Shown in pieces: positions 24,962 to 32,914 of a stretch of 64,000 bases of DNA. Positions within the stretch are counted from its first letter, which is position 1, and every line of letters begins with the position of its first letter. The stretch is from positions 306,667-370,666 of the forward strand of contig JAPKZD010000009.1 of the NCBI GenBank assembly GCA_026393975.1, written 5' to 3'. Origin of the DNA: Candidatus Aminicenantota bacterium. Lineage in GTDB: Bacteria; Acidobacteriota; Aminicenantia; Aminicenantales; Saccharicenantaceae. Under the pieces are notes generated by a model. The model was given only the letters and a program-made list of their open reading frames with translations, did not search any database and was not told the DNA's origin. The position numbers and the translations under genes were made by a program.

Positions 24962-26502
24962 TCCGCGATCCTTTGACTCATCGGATGATCCGGGTGGGCC
25001 CGGCCGACGGTGGCCGCGGCCATCAAGCCCGGCGCGTCCCACTCCGGGGTGGGCCGCGATTCGACCAGGCCGCCCCTGTGGAAGACGGCGATCCTGTCGC
25101 ATATTCCGAGGAGCTCGGGGAGGTAGGAGCTGACGAACATGACGGCCTTCCCCTCCCGGGCGAGCTCGCCGATCCATTCGTAGATCTGGGCCTTGCTGAC
25201 GACGTCGATGCCGCGCGTCGGCTCGTCGAGGAGGAGGATCGCGGCCTTCTGATGGAGGAGCCTGGCCAGGGCGACCTTTTGCTGGTTCCCTCCCGACAGG
25301 TCGCCGACCTTCTGGGTGGGGCCCTTGGTCTTGATCTTCATTTTTCCGATCCACTCGACCACGGCCCGGCGCTGGCGCCCAGGCCGGAGAAAGCCGTGGC
25401 GGCGATAAGGGGTGAAATCGCTCATCGTCATGTTGTCGGCCACGGACCGGCCGAGGGCCAACCCTTCCCCTTGCCTGTCCTCGCTGAGCAGGCCGAGGCC
25501 GCGGCTGATGCTGGCCCAGGGTTTCGCACCGGCCATCTCGAAGCCCGAGACGACGACCGAGCCGCCTTCGGCCTCGTCGAGCCCGAACAGGGTCCTCAGC
25601 ATCTCCGTCCTTCCGGAGCCGATGAGCCCGGCGATGCCCAAGATCTCCCCCCTCGACAGGGTCAGGCTGACGGGCGATGTCATCCTCGCCCCCTTGAGCC
25701 CGTCGAGGGACAGGATGACCTCCCCGACAGCGTGTTCGACCTTGGGGAAGAACCGGGTGAACTTCTGCCCGACCATGAGCTGGATGAGGTCCTCGAGAAG
25801 GGTCCCCTCCATCCTCCCCGAGCCGACGCCGCGGCCGTCCCGGAGGACCGTATAGGAGTCGGCCACCCTCTGGGCTTCCTCGAGGAAGTGGCTGATGTAG
25901 ATGACGCTGACGTCCTGACCCTTGAGCTTGCCGATGATCTCGAAGAGCCGCTGGCTGTCCTCCTGGGAGAGAGCGCTCGTCGGCTCGTCCATAACGACGA
26001 TGCGGGCGCGGTTGAGCAGGGCCCGGACGATTTCCACGACCTGCTTGGCCCCCACGCTCAACTTCCTCACCCGGACGTCGGGCGAGATCTCGGGATGGCG
26101 GACGAGCTCCAGCGCCTCCCGGACCCGCCGCTTCATGGCCTTCCGGTCGAGCCAGCCCGCCGCGTGGACCTCGCGGCCGAGCATGATGTTCTCCTCGACG
26201 GTGAGGTGAGGGGCCAAGGTGAGCTCCTGGTAGATCATGGAGATCCCTCCCCGGAGTCCGTCGGCGGGGCCGGCCGGGGCGTAGGGCCGGCCGTCGATTT
26301 CCATCCGCCCGGCGTCGGGCGGGATGGCGCCGCTGAGGATCTTCATCATCGTGCTCTTGCCGGCACCGTTCTCCCCGATCAGCGCATGGACTTCGCCCCG
26401 GCCGAGTTCGAAGGTCACGCCATCGAGGGCCCGTGTTGCGCCGAAGCTCTTGCTCACCCCGGCCATGCGGAGGACGGGGGGCGCGGCGGGTTCCCGGCTC
26501 AT
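24958..26502 (-). CDS. Sugar ABC transporter ATPase (RbsA type, two ABC domains)
   Basis: 514 residues with two nucleotide-binding domains. The first has GENGAGKST (Walker A), LSVGAKQVVEI in place of the LSGGQ signature and VMDEPTSAL (Walker B). The second has a degenerate P-loop GLIGSGRTEML, as is usual in this family, and LSGGNQQKVALARLL with LLDEPTRGID. Overlaps both neighbours (binding-protein stop and permease start). Confidence 0.94.
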   Translation of the reverse strand: MSREPAAPPVLRMAGVSKSFGATRALDGVTFELGRGEVHALIGENGAGKSTMMKILSGAIPPDAGRMEIDGRPYAPAGPADGLRGGISMIYQELTLAPHLTVEENIMLGREVHAAGWLDRKAMKRRVREALELVRHPEISPDVRVRKLSVGAKQVVEIVRALLNRARIVVMDEPTSALSQEDSQRLFEIIGKLKGQDVSVIYISHFLEEAQRVADSYTVLRDGRGVGSGRMEGTLLEDLIQLMVGQKFTRFFPKVEHAVGEVILSLDGLKGARMTSPVSLTLSRGEILGIAGLIGSGRTEMLRTLFGLDEAEGGSVVVSGFEMAGAKPWASISRGLGLLSEDRQGEGLALGRSVADNMTMSDFTPYRRHGFLRPGRQRRAVVEWIGKMKIKTKGPTQKVGDLSGGNQQKVALARLLHQKAAILLLDEPTRGIDVVSKAQIYEWIGELAREGKAVMFVSSYLPELLGICDRIAVFHRGGLVESRPTPEWDAPGLMAAATVGRAHPDHPMSQRIAE

Positions 26503-27503
26503 CAGTCGATGATCTTGGAGAGGTCGGGCGAAAGGAGCGACTTGATGGCCGGGTCGTCCATGTTGTCCGCCGTGGCCAGGACCACGCCGGTGTCGATGAC
26601 CTTCTCGACGGTCTCGCCCCGCAGATGGGCGACCATGGTCTTGACCCCTAGATAGCCCATTTTGCGCGGGTTCTGGACAACGAGGCCCTGGATGTGGCCG
26701 TCCCTGAGGCCCTGGACGAGCTTGGGGGAGCTGTCGAAGCCTACGAAAACGACCTTGCCCGCGAGACGGGATTCCTGGAGGGCCCGGAGCGTGCCGAACG
26801 TGCTCGATTCGTTGGGCGCGAACACGCCCTCGACGTCGGGGAAACGGCTGATCAGGTTCTCGGCAAGCTGGTACGCGGTTTCGGTCGTCGCCCCCGCGTA
26901 CTGGTCCTGGACGAGCAGGACGAGGTCCGGGAATTCCTTCTTGACGGTATCATAGAACCCGGTCTCGCGCTGGACCGTGCTGGCCGAGCCTTCCTGGTAA
27001 CGGATGAGGAAGATCCGGCCCCTGCCGCCGAGCAGCTGGCCGAGCCGGCGGGCGGCCAGGACGCCGCCCTTGTAATTGTCCGTGGCGACATAGCTCGTAA
27101 AGTCGCTTCCCTGGAGGCTGGAGTCGATGATGACGACCGGGATCCTCTCCCTGACGGCGTCCTGAACGGGCCGCATGAGCGCCCGGTCGTCGAGCGGCGC
27201 CAGGACGATACCGTCGACGCCGCGGCTGATGAAATCCTCGACCACGGTGATCTGCTGGGCCCGGTCGTCCTCCTTCTGCGGCCCCTTCCAGATGACCTCG
27301 ACGCCGAGCTCTCGGGCCGCCTCGATGGCGCCGGCGTGGATGCTCTTCCAGAATTCGTGGGTCGTGCCCTTGGGGATGACGGCGATCTGGAGGGTTCGGC
27401 CCTCCCGGGGCCCGGCGGCATCGGAAGATTTTTTGACGCAGGCCGACGAGGCCAGCGCAAAGCACAGACATCCGGCCAGGGTTTTTAAGGCAAGGGATTT
27501 CAT
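26502..27503 (-). CDS. Sugar-binding periplasmic protein of the ABC transporter
   Basis: 333 residues from ATG 27503 (GAGG nearby). Export signal KTLAGCLCFALASSAC; the cysteine may be lipidated (SSAC is a weak lipobox). Peripla_BP_4 fold: QIAVIPKGTTHEFWKSIHAGA, VDGIVLAPLDDRALMRPV, VATDNYKGG, VFAPNESSTFGTLRAL, VGFDSSP. This layout is that of ribose/xylose/autoinducer-type binding proteins. First gene of the binding protein-ATPase-permease operon. Ligand unknown. Confidence 0.92.
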   Translation of the reverse strand: MKSLALKTLAGCLCFALASSACVKKSSDAAGPREGRTLQIAVIPKGTTHEFWKSIHAGAIEAARELGVEVIWKGPQKEDDRAQQITVVEDFISRGVDGIVLAPLDDRALMRPVQDAVRERIPVVIIDSSLQGSDFTSYVATDNYKGGVLAARRLGQLLGGRGRIFLIRYQEGSASTVQRETGFYDTVKKEFPDLVLLVQDQYAGATTETAYQLAENLISRFPDVEGVFAPNESSTFGTLRALQESRLAGKVVFVGFDSSPKLVQGLRDGHIQGLVVQNPRKMGYLGVKTMVAHLRGETVEKVIDTGVVLATADNMDDPAIKSLLSPDLSKIID

Positions 27504-27623
27504 GTCCTCAGGATACGCGGAAGAAAATAGAGAGGAACCACCTTCGAGGATGGCCGCCAAGATGGTTCCCCGCCCTCGCCGGGAATCGGGGCCCCCGGCG
27601 TTTTCGTCCGGGAGAAAAGGACC

Positions 27624-27821
27624 TTACTTCTTCTTCAGAATGGGCATCCCGGTCTTCATCGTCTCCTGGGCGACGTAGGCCGCGGGGATCGCATCAAGAG
27701 CGCCGGGCCGAATGTCGCGCGCGAAGAAGTAGATCGTCTGCTTGCGTCCGCCCTTCAGCAGGACGTCCTTGGAGTGCAGGAAGTAGCTGACCCCTCTCGA
27801 ATTCTTGAATTCATACGCCAT
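27624..27821 (-). CDS. Conserved small protein of unknown function
   Basis: 65 residues: begins MAYEFKNSRGVSYFLH, then GGRKQTIYFFARD, ends GMPILKKK. I know this as a widespread uncharacterised small bacterial family. CGGAGGT precedes the start. No membrane segment or cysteine. Hairpin-forming CGCCGGG/CCCGGCG at 27577-27600 follows the stop without a T-run. Confidence 0.7.
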   Translation of the reverse strand: MAYEFKNSRGVSYFLHSKDVLLKGGRKQTIYFFARDIRPGALDAIPAAYVAQETMKTGMPILKKK

Positions 27822-27946
27822 GTCTATTACCTCCGAATAAAATTACTGGCACGCGTTTGGATCTCGGGATATCGATCTGGTTCAATTATTATAAAAAAAA
27901 CCGCCCCATGTCAAGGCCGGACTCGGGGAAACCGCCCGCGCCGGCG

Positions 27947-28240
27947 TCACTGGATGAAGTCGACCGTGGGCGGCAGGTCCGCCGGGATGATCGTCCCGTA
28001 GGCGTCCTCGTAGCGCTTGATGTTCGCCTGCAGGGCTTCGAGGAAGCGCTTGGCGTGGGCGGGGCTGACGATGATCCGCGCCACGAGCTTGCCGAAAGGC
28101 CCGTCGGGAAAAAGGAAGGCGAAGTCGAAAAGGAACTCCTCCCTCGAATGCCGGATGGCGGCGAGGCTGGCGTACTGGCCGAGCGCGATCGCTTCGTCGA
28201 CCTTGATCTCGACCTTCTTCGGATCCGTTTTCTGCTCCAT
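27947..28240 (-). CDS. DUF3467 family protein
   Basis: 97 residues. The pattern (Y/A)SLAAIRHSREEFLFDFAF, GKLVARIIVSPAHAKRFLEAL, NIKRYEDAYGTI is the full DUF3467 domain. Cytosolic, function unknown; family members are often encoded alone in anaerobes. GGAGG lies 4-5 nt before the ATG. Confidence 0.85.
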   Translation of the reverse strand: MEQKTDPKKVEIKVDEAIALGQYASLAAIRHSREEFLFDFAFLFPDGPFGKLVARIIVSPAHAKRFLEALQANIKRYEDAYGTIIPADLPPTVDFIQ

Positions 28241-28346
28241 GGTCCCTCCCGAGTCCGGATATCCTTTCCATTGTGGGGCAAAACAGCTTGGAAATCAATA
28301 GGATAGGACCCTCATAAAAATAAATGCCGAAAAACGAAAATAAAGC

Positions 28347-28374
28347 TTTACAACGCCCCGCGGCGTGCTATGAT
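28347..28374 (+). promoter_or_regulatory. Promoter reading into a non-coding region
   Basis: TTTACA (28347-28352), 16-nt spacer, TATGAT (28369-28374). The predicted start site (about 28381) coincides with the first base of a stable hairpin. Confidence 0.5.
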
Positions 28375-28380
28375 GATAAT

Positions 28381-28490
28381 GGCTTTCGTGAGCGGGCTGG
28401 CGAAAGCCCCCACCTTTTTGGTTCCCATCATCAACCCCCCTTTTGCTGACAACAGCCCGCACTCAAAACCGAGGGGGTCGGGCCCCCGGT
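28381..28490 (+). ncRNA. Candidate structured small RNA with pseudoknot
   Basis: GGCTTTCG (28381-28388) pairs with CGAAAGCC (28401-28408). The 12-nt loop holds GCGGGCTG (28392-28399), perfectly complementary to CAGCCCGC (28453-28460), forming an H-type pseudoknot. TGATGAT (28371-28377) could also pair with ATCATCA. Between the helices are two C-rich single-stranded stretches (CCCCCACC and AACCCCCC). The 3' end is the hairpin 28468-28490. No known RNA family recognised. An alternative leaderless ORF from ATG 28379 stays open far into the antisense of the M64 gene, and I regard it as chance. Confidence 0.4.
28465..28490 (-). terminator. Intrinsic terminator of the M64 peptidase gene
   Basis: Minus-strand ACCGGGGGC / CCCCC-T-CGGT hairpin followed by TTTT, 18 bases after the stop. 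The same hairpin ends the candidate RNA on the + strand, there without a T-run. Confidence 0.6.
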
Positions 28491-28507
28491 GTAATCGACG
28501 AGGCCGT

Positions 28508-29980
28508 TCAGTCGGTGTAATTGAGGATCGTTCGGACGACGGCCGCCTCGCAGACCTTGCAGAAGGGTTTGGTCCCCTTGGTGAACATCAGGCAATCGAG
28601 CTGGGGACGGTAGAGGCCCTGGGCCGCGTACCCGGCGCCTTCGAACGCGCCGACCTTGCCCCAATACTTGCTCGCTCGGAGGAAGGCGTCGACCTTGTCC
28701 GCATGCTCGCGCGACAGGCGCTCGGACTCCTCCTCGACGCGGGCGACCTCGGCTACGGCGGCCCCTTCCCTCTTGAGCTTGGCGATTTTCGCGTTGATCT
28801 CTCCCCGGATCTTCTGGTAGGCGTTATCCATCGCGTCGAAGTTCGCCTTTTCCCAGCGCGTCGGGATCTCGACCCCAGGACTCGTCAGGTTCTTCCACTT
28901 CAGCTGGCCGGGTTCGAGGAGGGCGGTGATGTTCGGCTCGGCCGGTTCGACGCCGCGGGGATAGAACTCGTTGTAGGCGACCTCGGAGGTATAGTACTCG
29001 TCGGCCAGGCCGGCGAAGGAATGACCGAATTCGTGGAGGAAGAGATATTCGTACCATTGGTTGTCGGTCGTGAACGTGCAGTAAAAGTTGTAGATCCCTC
29101 CGCCGCCGTACCTCTTGTGGTTGACCATGATGGTGAGGGCGTCGTAGGGGACGTGGGCGGCGATGTCCCGCAGGCTCTTGTTGTCCTCGGTCAGGAGGTA
29201 GCGCTCCGAGCCGAGTGAGTCGAAGGTCGCGCCGAGGGCCGTCGCCTTGAACGAGCCGTGGCTCGGTTCGTCGCAACCGCTCTCGGGCGAGGGCTTGAAC
29301 ACCCCATAAAGGTTGAACTTGTCCCGGTGGGATTTGTACGGCTCGAGCTTGAAAAAGACGGCGGCGAAGCGGTCGAGGTCGGCCTTGAATTTCCCCTCTT
29401 CGTCCGCCGTGTAGCCCTCGGCGACGATGGCCACGTCGACCTTGCGGCGGGGCTCGCCGGACTTGACGACCTCGAAAACCTTGACCCCGGGGACGAGCCT
29501 TTCCCGGATGACCGTCGTGGCCGCCGGGTCGACGACCTGGCTGAACAGGGCCTTAGAGGCGTTCTGCCTGTTTTTCGCTTCGACCGTGAAGCGGACCGGC
29601 TTCCGCGGATACGGCAGGAGAGCGGACTCGTGGTAGGTCCGACGGACGCCCTGGAGGGCCGGGCCCGACGTCTTGTACTCCCCGAAGTAGCTGTCGAACC
29701 CCTTGCTGAAGATGAGCGTGCCGCTCGCGGCGTCATAGACCTTGACCAGGTATCGGCCGAGGTTGAACGGGTCGACGAGATGGGTCCGGCTGCCCGCCCA
29801 GACCCCTTGGTCGAAGACCTGGTCCAGGGCGATCGTTTCCTCGGCCGAGTTGCCGGCGTGGTAATAATCGATGCGCATGGTCTTGTCGACGAACCAGTCG
29901 TCGAAGGCCGGCCCCTTCTGGGCCCGAGCGCAGCCGGCGGTGAGCGCGGCCAGGGCGATGATCGTCAAAAAGCGTTTCAT
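28508..29980 (-). CDS. M64 family metallopeptidase (IgA peptidase M64), lipoprotein
   Basis: 490 residues. Signal peptide with a perfect lipobox LTAGC (cysteine ~17), so anchored in the membrane or outer membrane. An N-terminal beta domain (~25-170, M64_N type) precedes the catalytic domain with VDVAIVAEGYTADEEGKF and the zinc motif HEFGHSFAGLADEYY (HExxH plus third ligand D/E region). CLMFTKGTKPFCKVCEAAV near the C-terminus is the conserved cysteine segment. AGGGAGGG lies before the start. Probably degrades host or environmental protein outside the cell. Second gene after agmatinase (12 bases apart). Confidence 0.92.
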   Translation of the reverse strand: MKRFLTIIALAALTAGCARAQKGPAFDDWFVDKTMRIDYYHAGNSAEETIALDQVFDQGVWAGSRTHLVDPFNLGRYLVKVYDAASGTLIFSKGFDSYFGEYKTSGPALQGVRRTYHESALLPYPRKPVRFTVEAKNRQNASKALFSQVVDPAATTVIRERLVPGVKVFEVVKSGEPRRKVDVAIVAEGYTADEEGKFKADLDRFAAVFFKLEPYKSHRDKFNLYGVFKPSPESGCDEPSHGSFKATALGATFDSLGSERYLLTEDNKSLRDIAAHVPYDALTIMVNHKRYGGGGIYNFYCTFTTDNQWYEYLFLHEFGHSFAGLADEYYTSEVAYNEFYPRGVEPAEPNITALLEPGQLKWKNLTSPGVEIPTRWEKANFDAMDNAYQKIRGEINAKIAKLKREGAAVAEVARVEEESERLSREHADKVDAFLRASKYWGKVGAFEGAGYAAQGLYRPQLDCLMFTKGTKPFCKVCEAAVVRTILNYTD

Positions 29981-29992
29981 GTGTTCCCTCCC

Positions 29993-30841
29993 TCAGGACG
30001 GCCGGACGATCCTTCCGGCGGTCTCCTTGATGATCTTGAAAGCGGCGGCGGCCGTGATGCCCGAAGGATCGCGCGTCGGGTTCAGTTCGACGATGTCCAG
30101 TCCCACGATCTTGCCCTTGAGCTCCTGGATGACCTGGATGGCCTGACGGGTCGCGAGGCCCCCGGGTTCGTGATGAGAGACGCCCGGGGCGAAGGCCGGG
30201 TCGAGGGCGTCCATGTCGAAGGAGATGTAGACGGGGTTGGCGAACCGGAGATGGAGCGGGCCAACGATGTCCTTCATCTCGATCATCCGGACGCCGTGCT
30301 TGAGGGCCTTGGCCCGATGGGCGGCTGTGATGGCCCGGACACCCACCTGGACGACACCGGCGGCCAACCCGTCCTCGAGGATCCGGGCGAAGGGGCAGGC
30401 GTGGGACAGGCGGTCGCCGTAGAGGTCGTCGTAAAGGTCCGGGTGGGCGTCGAAATGGAGGATGTCGAGGGGCTTGTGGACCCGGGCGAAAGCCCTGAGG
30501 ATGGGATAGGTGATGGAGTGGTCGCCCCCGAGAACGATGGGGACGGCGCCTTTCTCGAGGATGCGGGCCACGGCTTTCTCGGTCAGGGCGAAGGTCTTGT
30601 CCGGGTCGCCGGACGTGTCGACGTCGCCGAGGTCGACCAGGACCGTCTCTTCTTCGAGGTTGACCCCGAGCTCCGTATAGCCGCAGTAGCACTTGCCCGT
30701 GGAGACGGCCCGGACCGCGGCCGGGCCTCCGGCGGCCCCCCGGAGATAGCTCGATTTTTCGTCGAACGGCACGCCCAGGATGGCCATTCGGTATTCGGGA
30801 TTTTCGGAAAGCGGCTTGACGGCTCCGCCGAAATCGGACAT
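29993..30841 (-). CDS. speB: Agmatinase (ureohydrolase family)
   Basis: 282 residues. Binuclear manganese motifs are complete: GGDHSITYP, DAHPDLYDD and SFDMDALDPAFAPG; the third-helix motif HHEPGGL carries the catalytic Glu. Cleaves agmatine to putrescine and urea, supplying the precursor for spermidine made with SpeD (encoded at 58.0 kb). GAGGAGGT is upstream. GGEPGGL is more common for agmatinase than HHEPGGL, so a guanidinobutyrase or arginase-like substrate cannot be excluded. Confidence 0.85.
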   Translation of the reverse strand: MSDFGGAVKPLSENPEYRMAILGVPFDEKSSYLRGAAGGPAAVRAVSTGKCYCGYTELGVNLEEETVLVDLGDVDTSGDPDKTFALTEKAVARILEKGAVPIVLGGDHSITYPILRAFARVHKPLDILHFDAHPDLYDDLYGDRLSHACPFARILEDGLAAGVVQVGVRAITAAHRAKALKHGVRMIEMKDIVGPLHLRFANPVYISFDMDALDPAFAPGVSHHEPGGLATRQAIQVIQELKGKIVGLDIVELNPTRDPSGITAAAAFKIIKETAGRIVRPS

Positions 30842-30870
30842 TGTCGACCTCCTCGGGAAAAGCTCTCCTG

Positions 30871-30899
30871 ATTATACCCGAAGTGGCGGAGTTCCCCAA
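30871..30899 (-). promoter_or_regulatory. Promoter of speB-M64 operon
   Basis: Minus-strand TTGGGG (30899-30894), 17-nt spacer, perfect TATAAT (30876-30871). Leader of about 23 nt with a good ribosome-binding site. Confidence 0.6.
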
Positions 30900-30949
30900 G
30901 AAACCGGGTGGAAACGGACTCACGGGTGGGGGAATGGGGAAAAAGGGGC

Positions 30950-30981
30950 AAAAAAACGAGGGAGAGAGATCCTCCTCCCTC
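30950..30981 (-). terminator. Intrinsic terminator not attached to any gene
   Basis: Minus-strand stem GAGGGAG / CTCCCTC with a 10-base loop, then G and seven T. It lies upstream of the speB promoter, so a minus-strand transcript must come from 30985-31080. The + strand can also fold GGGAGAG / CTCTCCC followed by TTTT. Confidence 0.65.
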
Positions 30982-31050
30982 TCCCTTTTCCAAAACCTTG
31001 GCACCGCCTCTTTCGAGGCCGTCGCGACCTATCGGCTGCGACTGGGACTA
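30982..31050 (-). ncRNA. Possible small RNA ending at the orphan terminator
   Basis: Minus-strand hairpins GTCGC/GCGAC, GCCTC-GAAA-GAGGC (GNRA-type loop) and CCAA-ggtt-TTGG precede the terminator. A TTGACC -35-like box lies at 31078-31073, but the -10 (GATTCT, 31055-31050) is weak. No known family recognised. Confidence 0.25.
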
Positions 31051-31096
31051 GAATCTCATTCGCCCCCCGGGGGGTCAATCGCCGCGGGCAGTGATT

Positions 31097-31135
31097 CCGG
31101 CGGTGAGAAAACGGCCGTTTTTCTCATCGCCGGAG
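31097..31135. repeat. Long hairpin upstream of the ABC exporter
   Basis: Arms of 16 bases (31097-31112 and 31120-31135) pair with a single G-T mismatch around CGGCCGT. It could be a bidirectional transcription barrier or a protein-binding palindrome; no second copy was seen in the window. Confidence 0.6.
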
Positions 31136-31172
31136 GCTAGCCCCCGCGCCTTCCTGTGAGGACGGAACACGG

Positions 31173-31200
31173 TTGACTTTGGCCCGGGTATCGCTAGAAT
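31173..31200 (+). promoter_or_regulatory. Promoter of the ABC exporter operon, leaderless arrangement
   Basis: TTGACT (31173-31178), 16-nt spacer, TAGAAT (31195-31200). The ATG at 31209 lies 8 nt after the -10 box, and there is no ribosome-binding site. Confidence 0.6.
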
Positions 31201-31208
31201 AACAAGCG

Positions 31209-32126
31209 ATGGCCAACGCGATCCGGATCGATAACCTCCAGAAGAAATTCCGGCTCGGCTTCATCCCCAAAACGCGGCAGATCCTCAAAGGCATCACCTT
31301 CTCGGTCAGCGAGGGCGAGATCTTCGGCTACCTGGGGCCGAACGGCGCCGGGAAGACGACGACCATCAAGTGCCTGCTCGACCTCATCCACCCCGACGCC
31401 GGGACGATCGAGATCTTCGGCCGGTCTCACCTCTCCCCCCGCTCCCGCCAGACGCTCGGGTTCCTTCCGGAAAACCCCTACTTCTACGACTATCTCACGG
31501 CCGCGGAGTTCCTCGCCTTCACCGCGGACCTGTTCGGCCTCGACCGCGTGGAGAAGGAGGAGCGCATCGCCCGGCTCCTCAAGCTGGTCGGCCTCGAGCG
31601 GGCCGCAGGTCTTCCGCTCCGGAAATTCTCCCGGGGCATGCTCCAGCGGGCCGGGCTGGCCCAAGCCCTCGTCAACGACCCCAAGCTCGTCATCCTCGAC
31701 GAACCCCTCGGCGGCATGGACCCCATCGGCCGCAAGGAGATCCGGGACATCATCGTTCGCTTCAAGGACGAGGGCAAGACCGTCTTTTTCACATCGCACA
31801 TCCTCCAGGACATCGAGATGATCTGCGACCGGGTGGCCATCATCGTCGGCGGCCGCATCGTCAAGGAGGGCGCCCTGCGGGACCTCGTCTCGGAGCGAGT
31901 CCTGTTCACCGAGGTGACGGTCTCCGGGCTCTCCCCGGAGGCCTTCCGGGGCCTCGGCGAGAGCATTTCCGCCCGGGGCGACAGGGTCTTCCTCAAGGTT
32001 TACGATGAATCCAAGGTCGACGAGGTCCTCGAACTCGTCCACGACCAGAAAGGCCGGCTCGTCTCCCTCAGCCCGAGGACCGAGACGCTCGAGGACATCT
32101 TTATCGAAACGGTGACGCGGACATGA
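31209..32126 (+). CDS. ABC-2 type transporter ATPase
   Basis: 305 residues: Walker A GPNGAGKTTTIK, signature FSRGMLQRAGLAQAL, Walker B LVILDEPLGGMDPIGR, switch His in FFTSHILQDIEMICD. The C-terminal ~80 residues are the DUF4162-type extension usual for ABC-2 exporters. Energises export or membrane handling by the permease whose start overlaps its stop (ATGA). Probably translated from a leaderless mRNA. Confidence 0.93.
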   Translation: MANAIRIDNLQKKFRLGFIPKTRQILKGITFSVSEGEIFGYLGPNGAGKTTTIKCLLDLIHPDAGTIEIFGRSHLSPRSRQTLGFLPENPYFYDYLTAAEFLAFTADLFGLDRVEKEERIARLLKLVGLERAAGLPLRKFSRGMLQRAGLAQALVNDPKLVILDEPLGGMDPIGRKEIRDIIVRFKDEGKTVFFTSHILQDIEMICDRVAIIVGGRIVKEGALRDLVSERVLFTEVTVSGLSPEAFRGLGESISARGDRVFLKVYDESKVDEVLELVHDQKGRLVSLSPRTETLEDIFIETVTRT

Positions 32127-32887
32127 AGATCGGAGCCATCGCCGGGATCACGTTCAAGGAGGCCAAGCGCGACCGCATCCTCTACCTCCTCTTTTTCTTC
32201 GCGGCGCTCGGCATCGGCGGCGCCCGGGTCCTGGCCATCCTGACGGTCGGCGACCGGGTCAAGATCATCAAGGACGTCGGGCTCGCCTCGATCTCCCTCT
32301 TCGGCGTCCTCATGGCCATCCTTATCGGGACCGGGCTCGTCTACAAGGAGATCGACAAGAAGACGATCTTCACCCTGCTCTCCAAGCCGCTCCACAGGGC
32401 CGAGTTCATCCTGGGCAAGTTCCTCGGCCTCGTCCTGACGCTCTTCGTCATGACCCTGTTCATGTCCCTGATCTTCCTGGCCATCGTCTATGCCCACACC
32501 CTCAGGGTCGAAGGGACGCTCCTCGTCGCCGTCGGCTACATCTTCCTGGAGCTCGTCCTCATCACCGCCGCGGCCATTCTCTTTTCCTCGTTCTCGACGC
32601 CCATCCTGAGCTCGCTCTTCGCCTTCGCTTTCTATCTCATCGGGCATCTTTCCTGGGGCCTGGAGCTCATCCTTAAGAAGATGACGCCCGGCGCCGGGAG
32701 GACCCTGGTCCGGGCCCTGTACGCCGTCCTCCCGGACCTCGAGAATTTCAACTTCAGAACGGAGGTCGTCCACGGACTGCCCATCCCGCCGGGGATCTAC
32801 TTCTCCTCGGCCCTCTACGGCGTCTGCTACACGGCCTTCATTCTGGGCCTGGCCGTCCTCGTCTTCAGGCGCCGGGATTTCATCTGA
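32123..32887 (+). CDS. ABC-2 type transporter permease
   Basis: 254 residues with six predicted membrane helices. ITFKEAKRDRILYLLFFFAALG at the start and a TGLVYKEIDKKTIFTLLSKP loop are typical of the NosY/ABC-2_2 permeases. Pairs with the ATPase just upstream. Substrate unknown; the following TPR protein may belong to the same system. Confidence 0.88.
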   Translation: MKIGAIAGITFKEAKRDRILYLLFFFAALGIGGARVLAILTVGDRVKIIKDVGLASISLFGVLMAILIGTGLVYKEIDKKTIFTLLSKPLHRAEFILGKFLGLVLTLFVMTLFMSLIFLAIVYAHTLRVEGTLLVAVGYIFLELVLITAAAILFSSFSTPILSSLFAFAFYLIGHLSWGLELILKKMTPGAGRTLVRALYAVLPDLENFNFRTEVVHGLPIPPGIYFSSALYGVCYTAFILGLAVLVFRRRDFI

Positions 32888-32914
32888 CCGGGAGAGCCGG
32901 CCGCGGTATCAGAC

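Larger units (their letters stand above)
30842..31208. other. Intergenic region upstream of agmatinase and the ABC exporter
   Basis: 367 bases, no ORF. From left to right: speB promoter, orphan intrinsic terminator, a stretch with small GAAA-loop and other hairpins on the minus strand, a 39-base perfect-type hairpin, and the promoter of the ABC exporter on the + strand. Confidence 0.7.

Noticed and set aside
27577..27600. CGCCGGG/CCCGGCG hairpin as a terminator of the 65-aa protein gene
   Set aside because: No T-run follows and the loop is long; left as a hairpin mention only.
28370..29218. Open frame starting right after the 28369 -10 box
   Set aside because: It runs antisense through the M64 gene, has no ribosome-binding site, and its residues look like reversed coding sequence. 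A structured RNA explains the region better.
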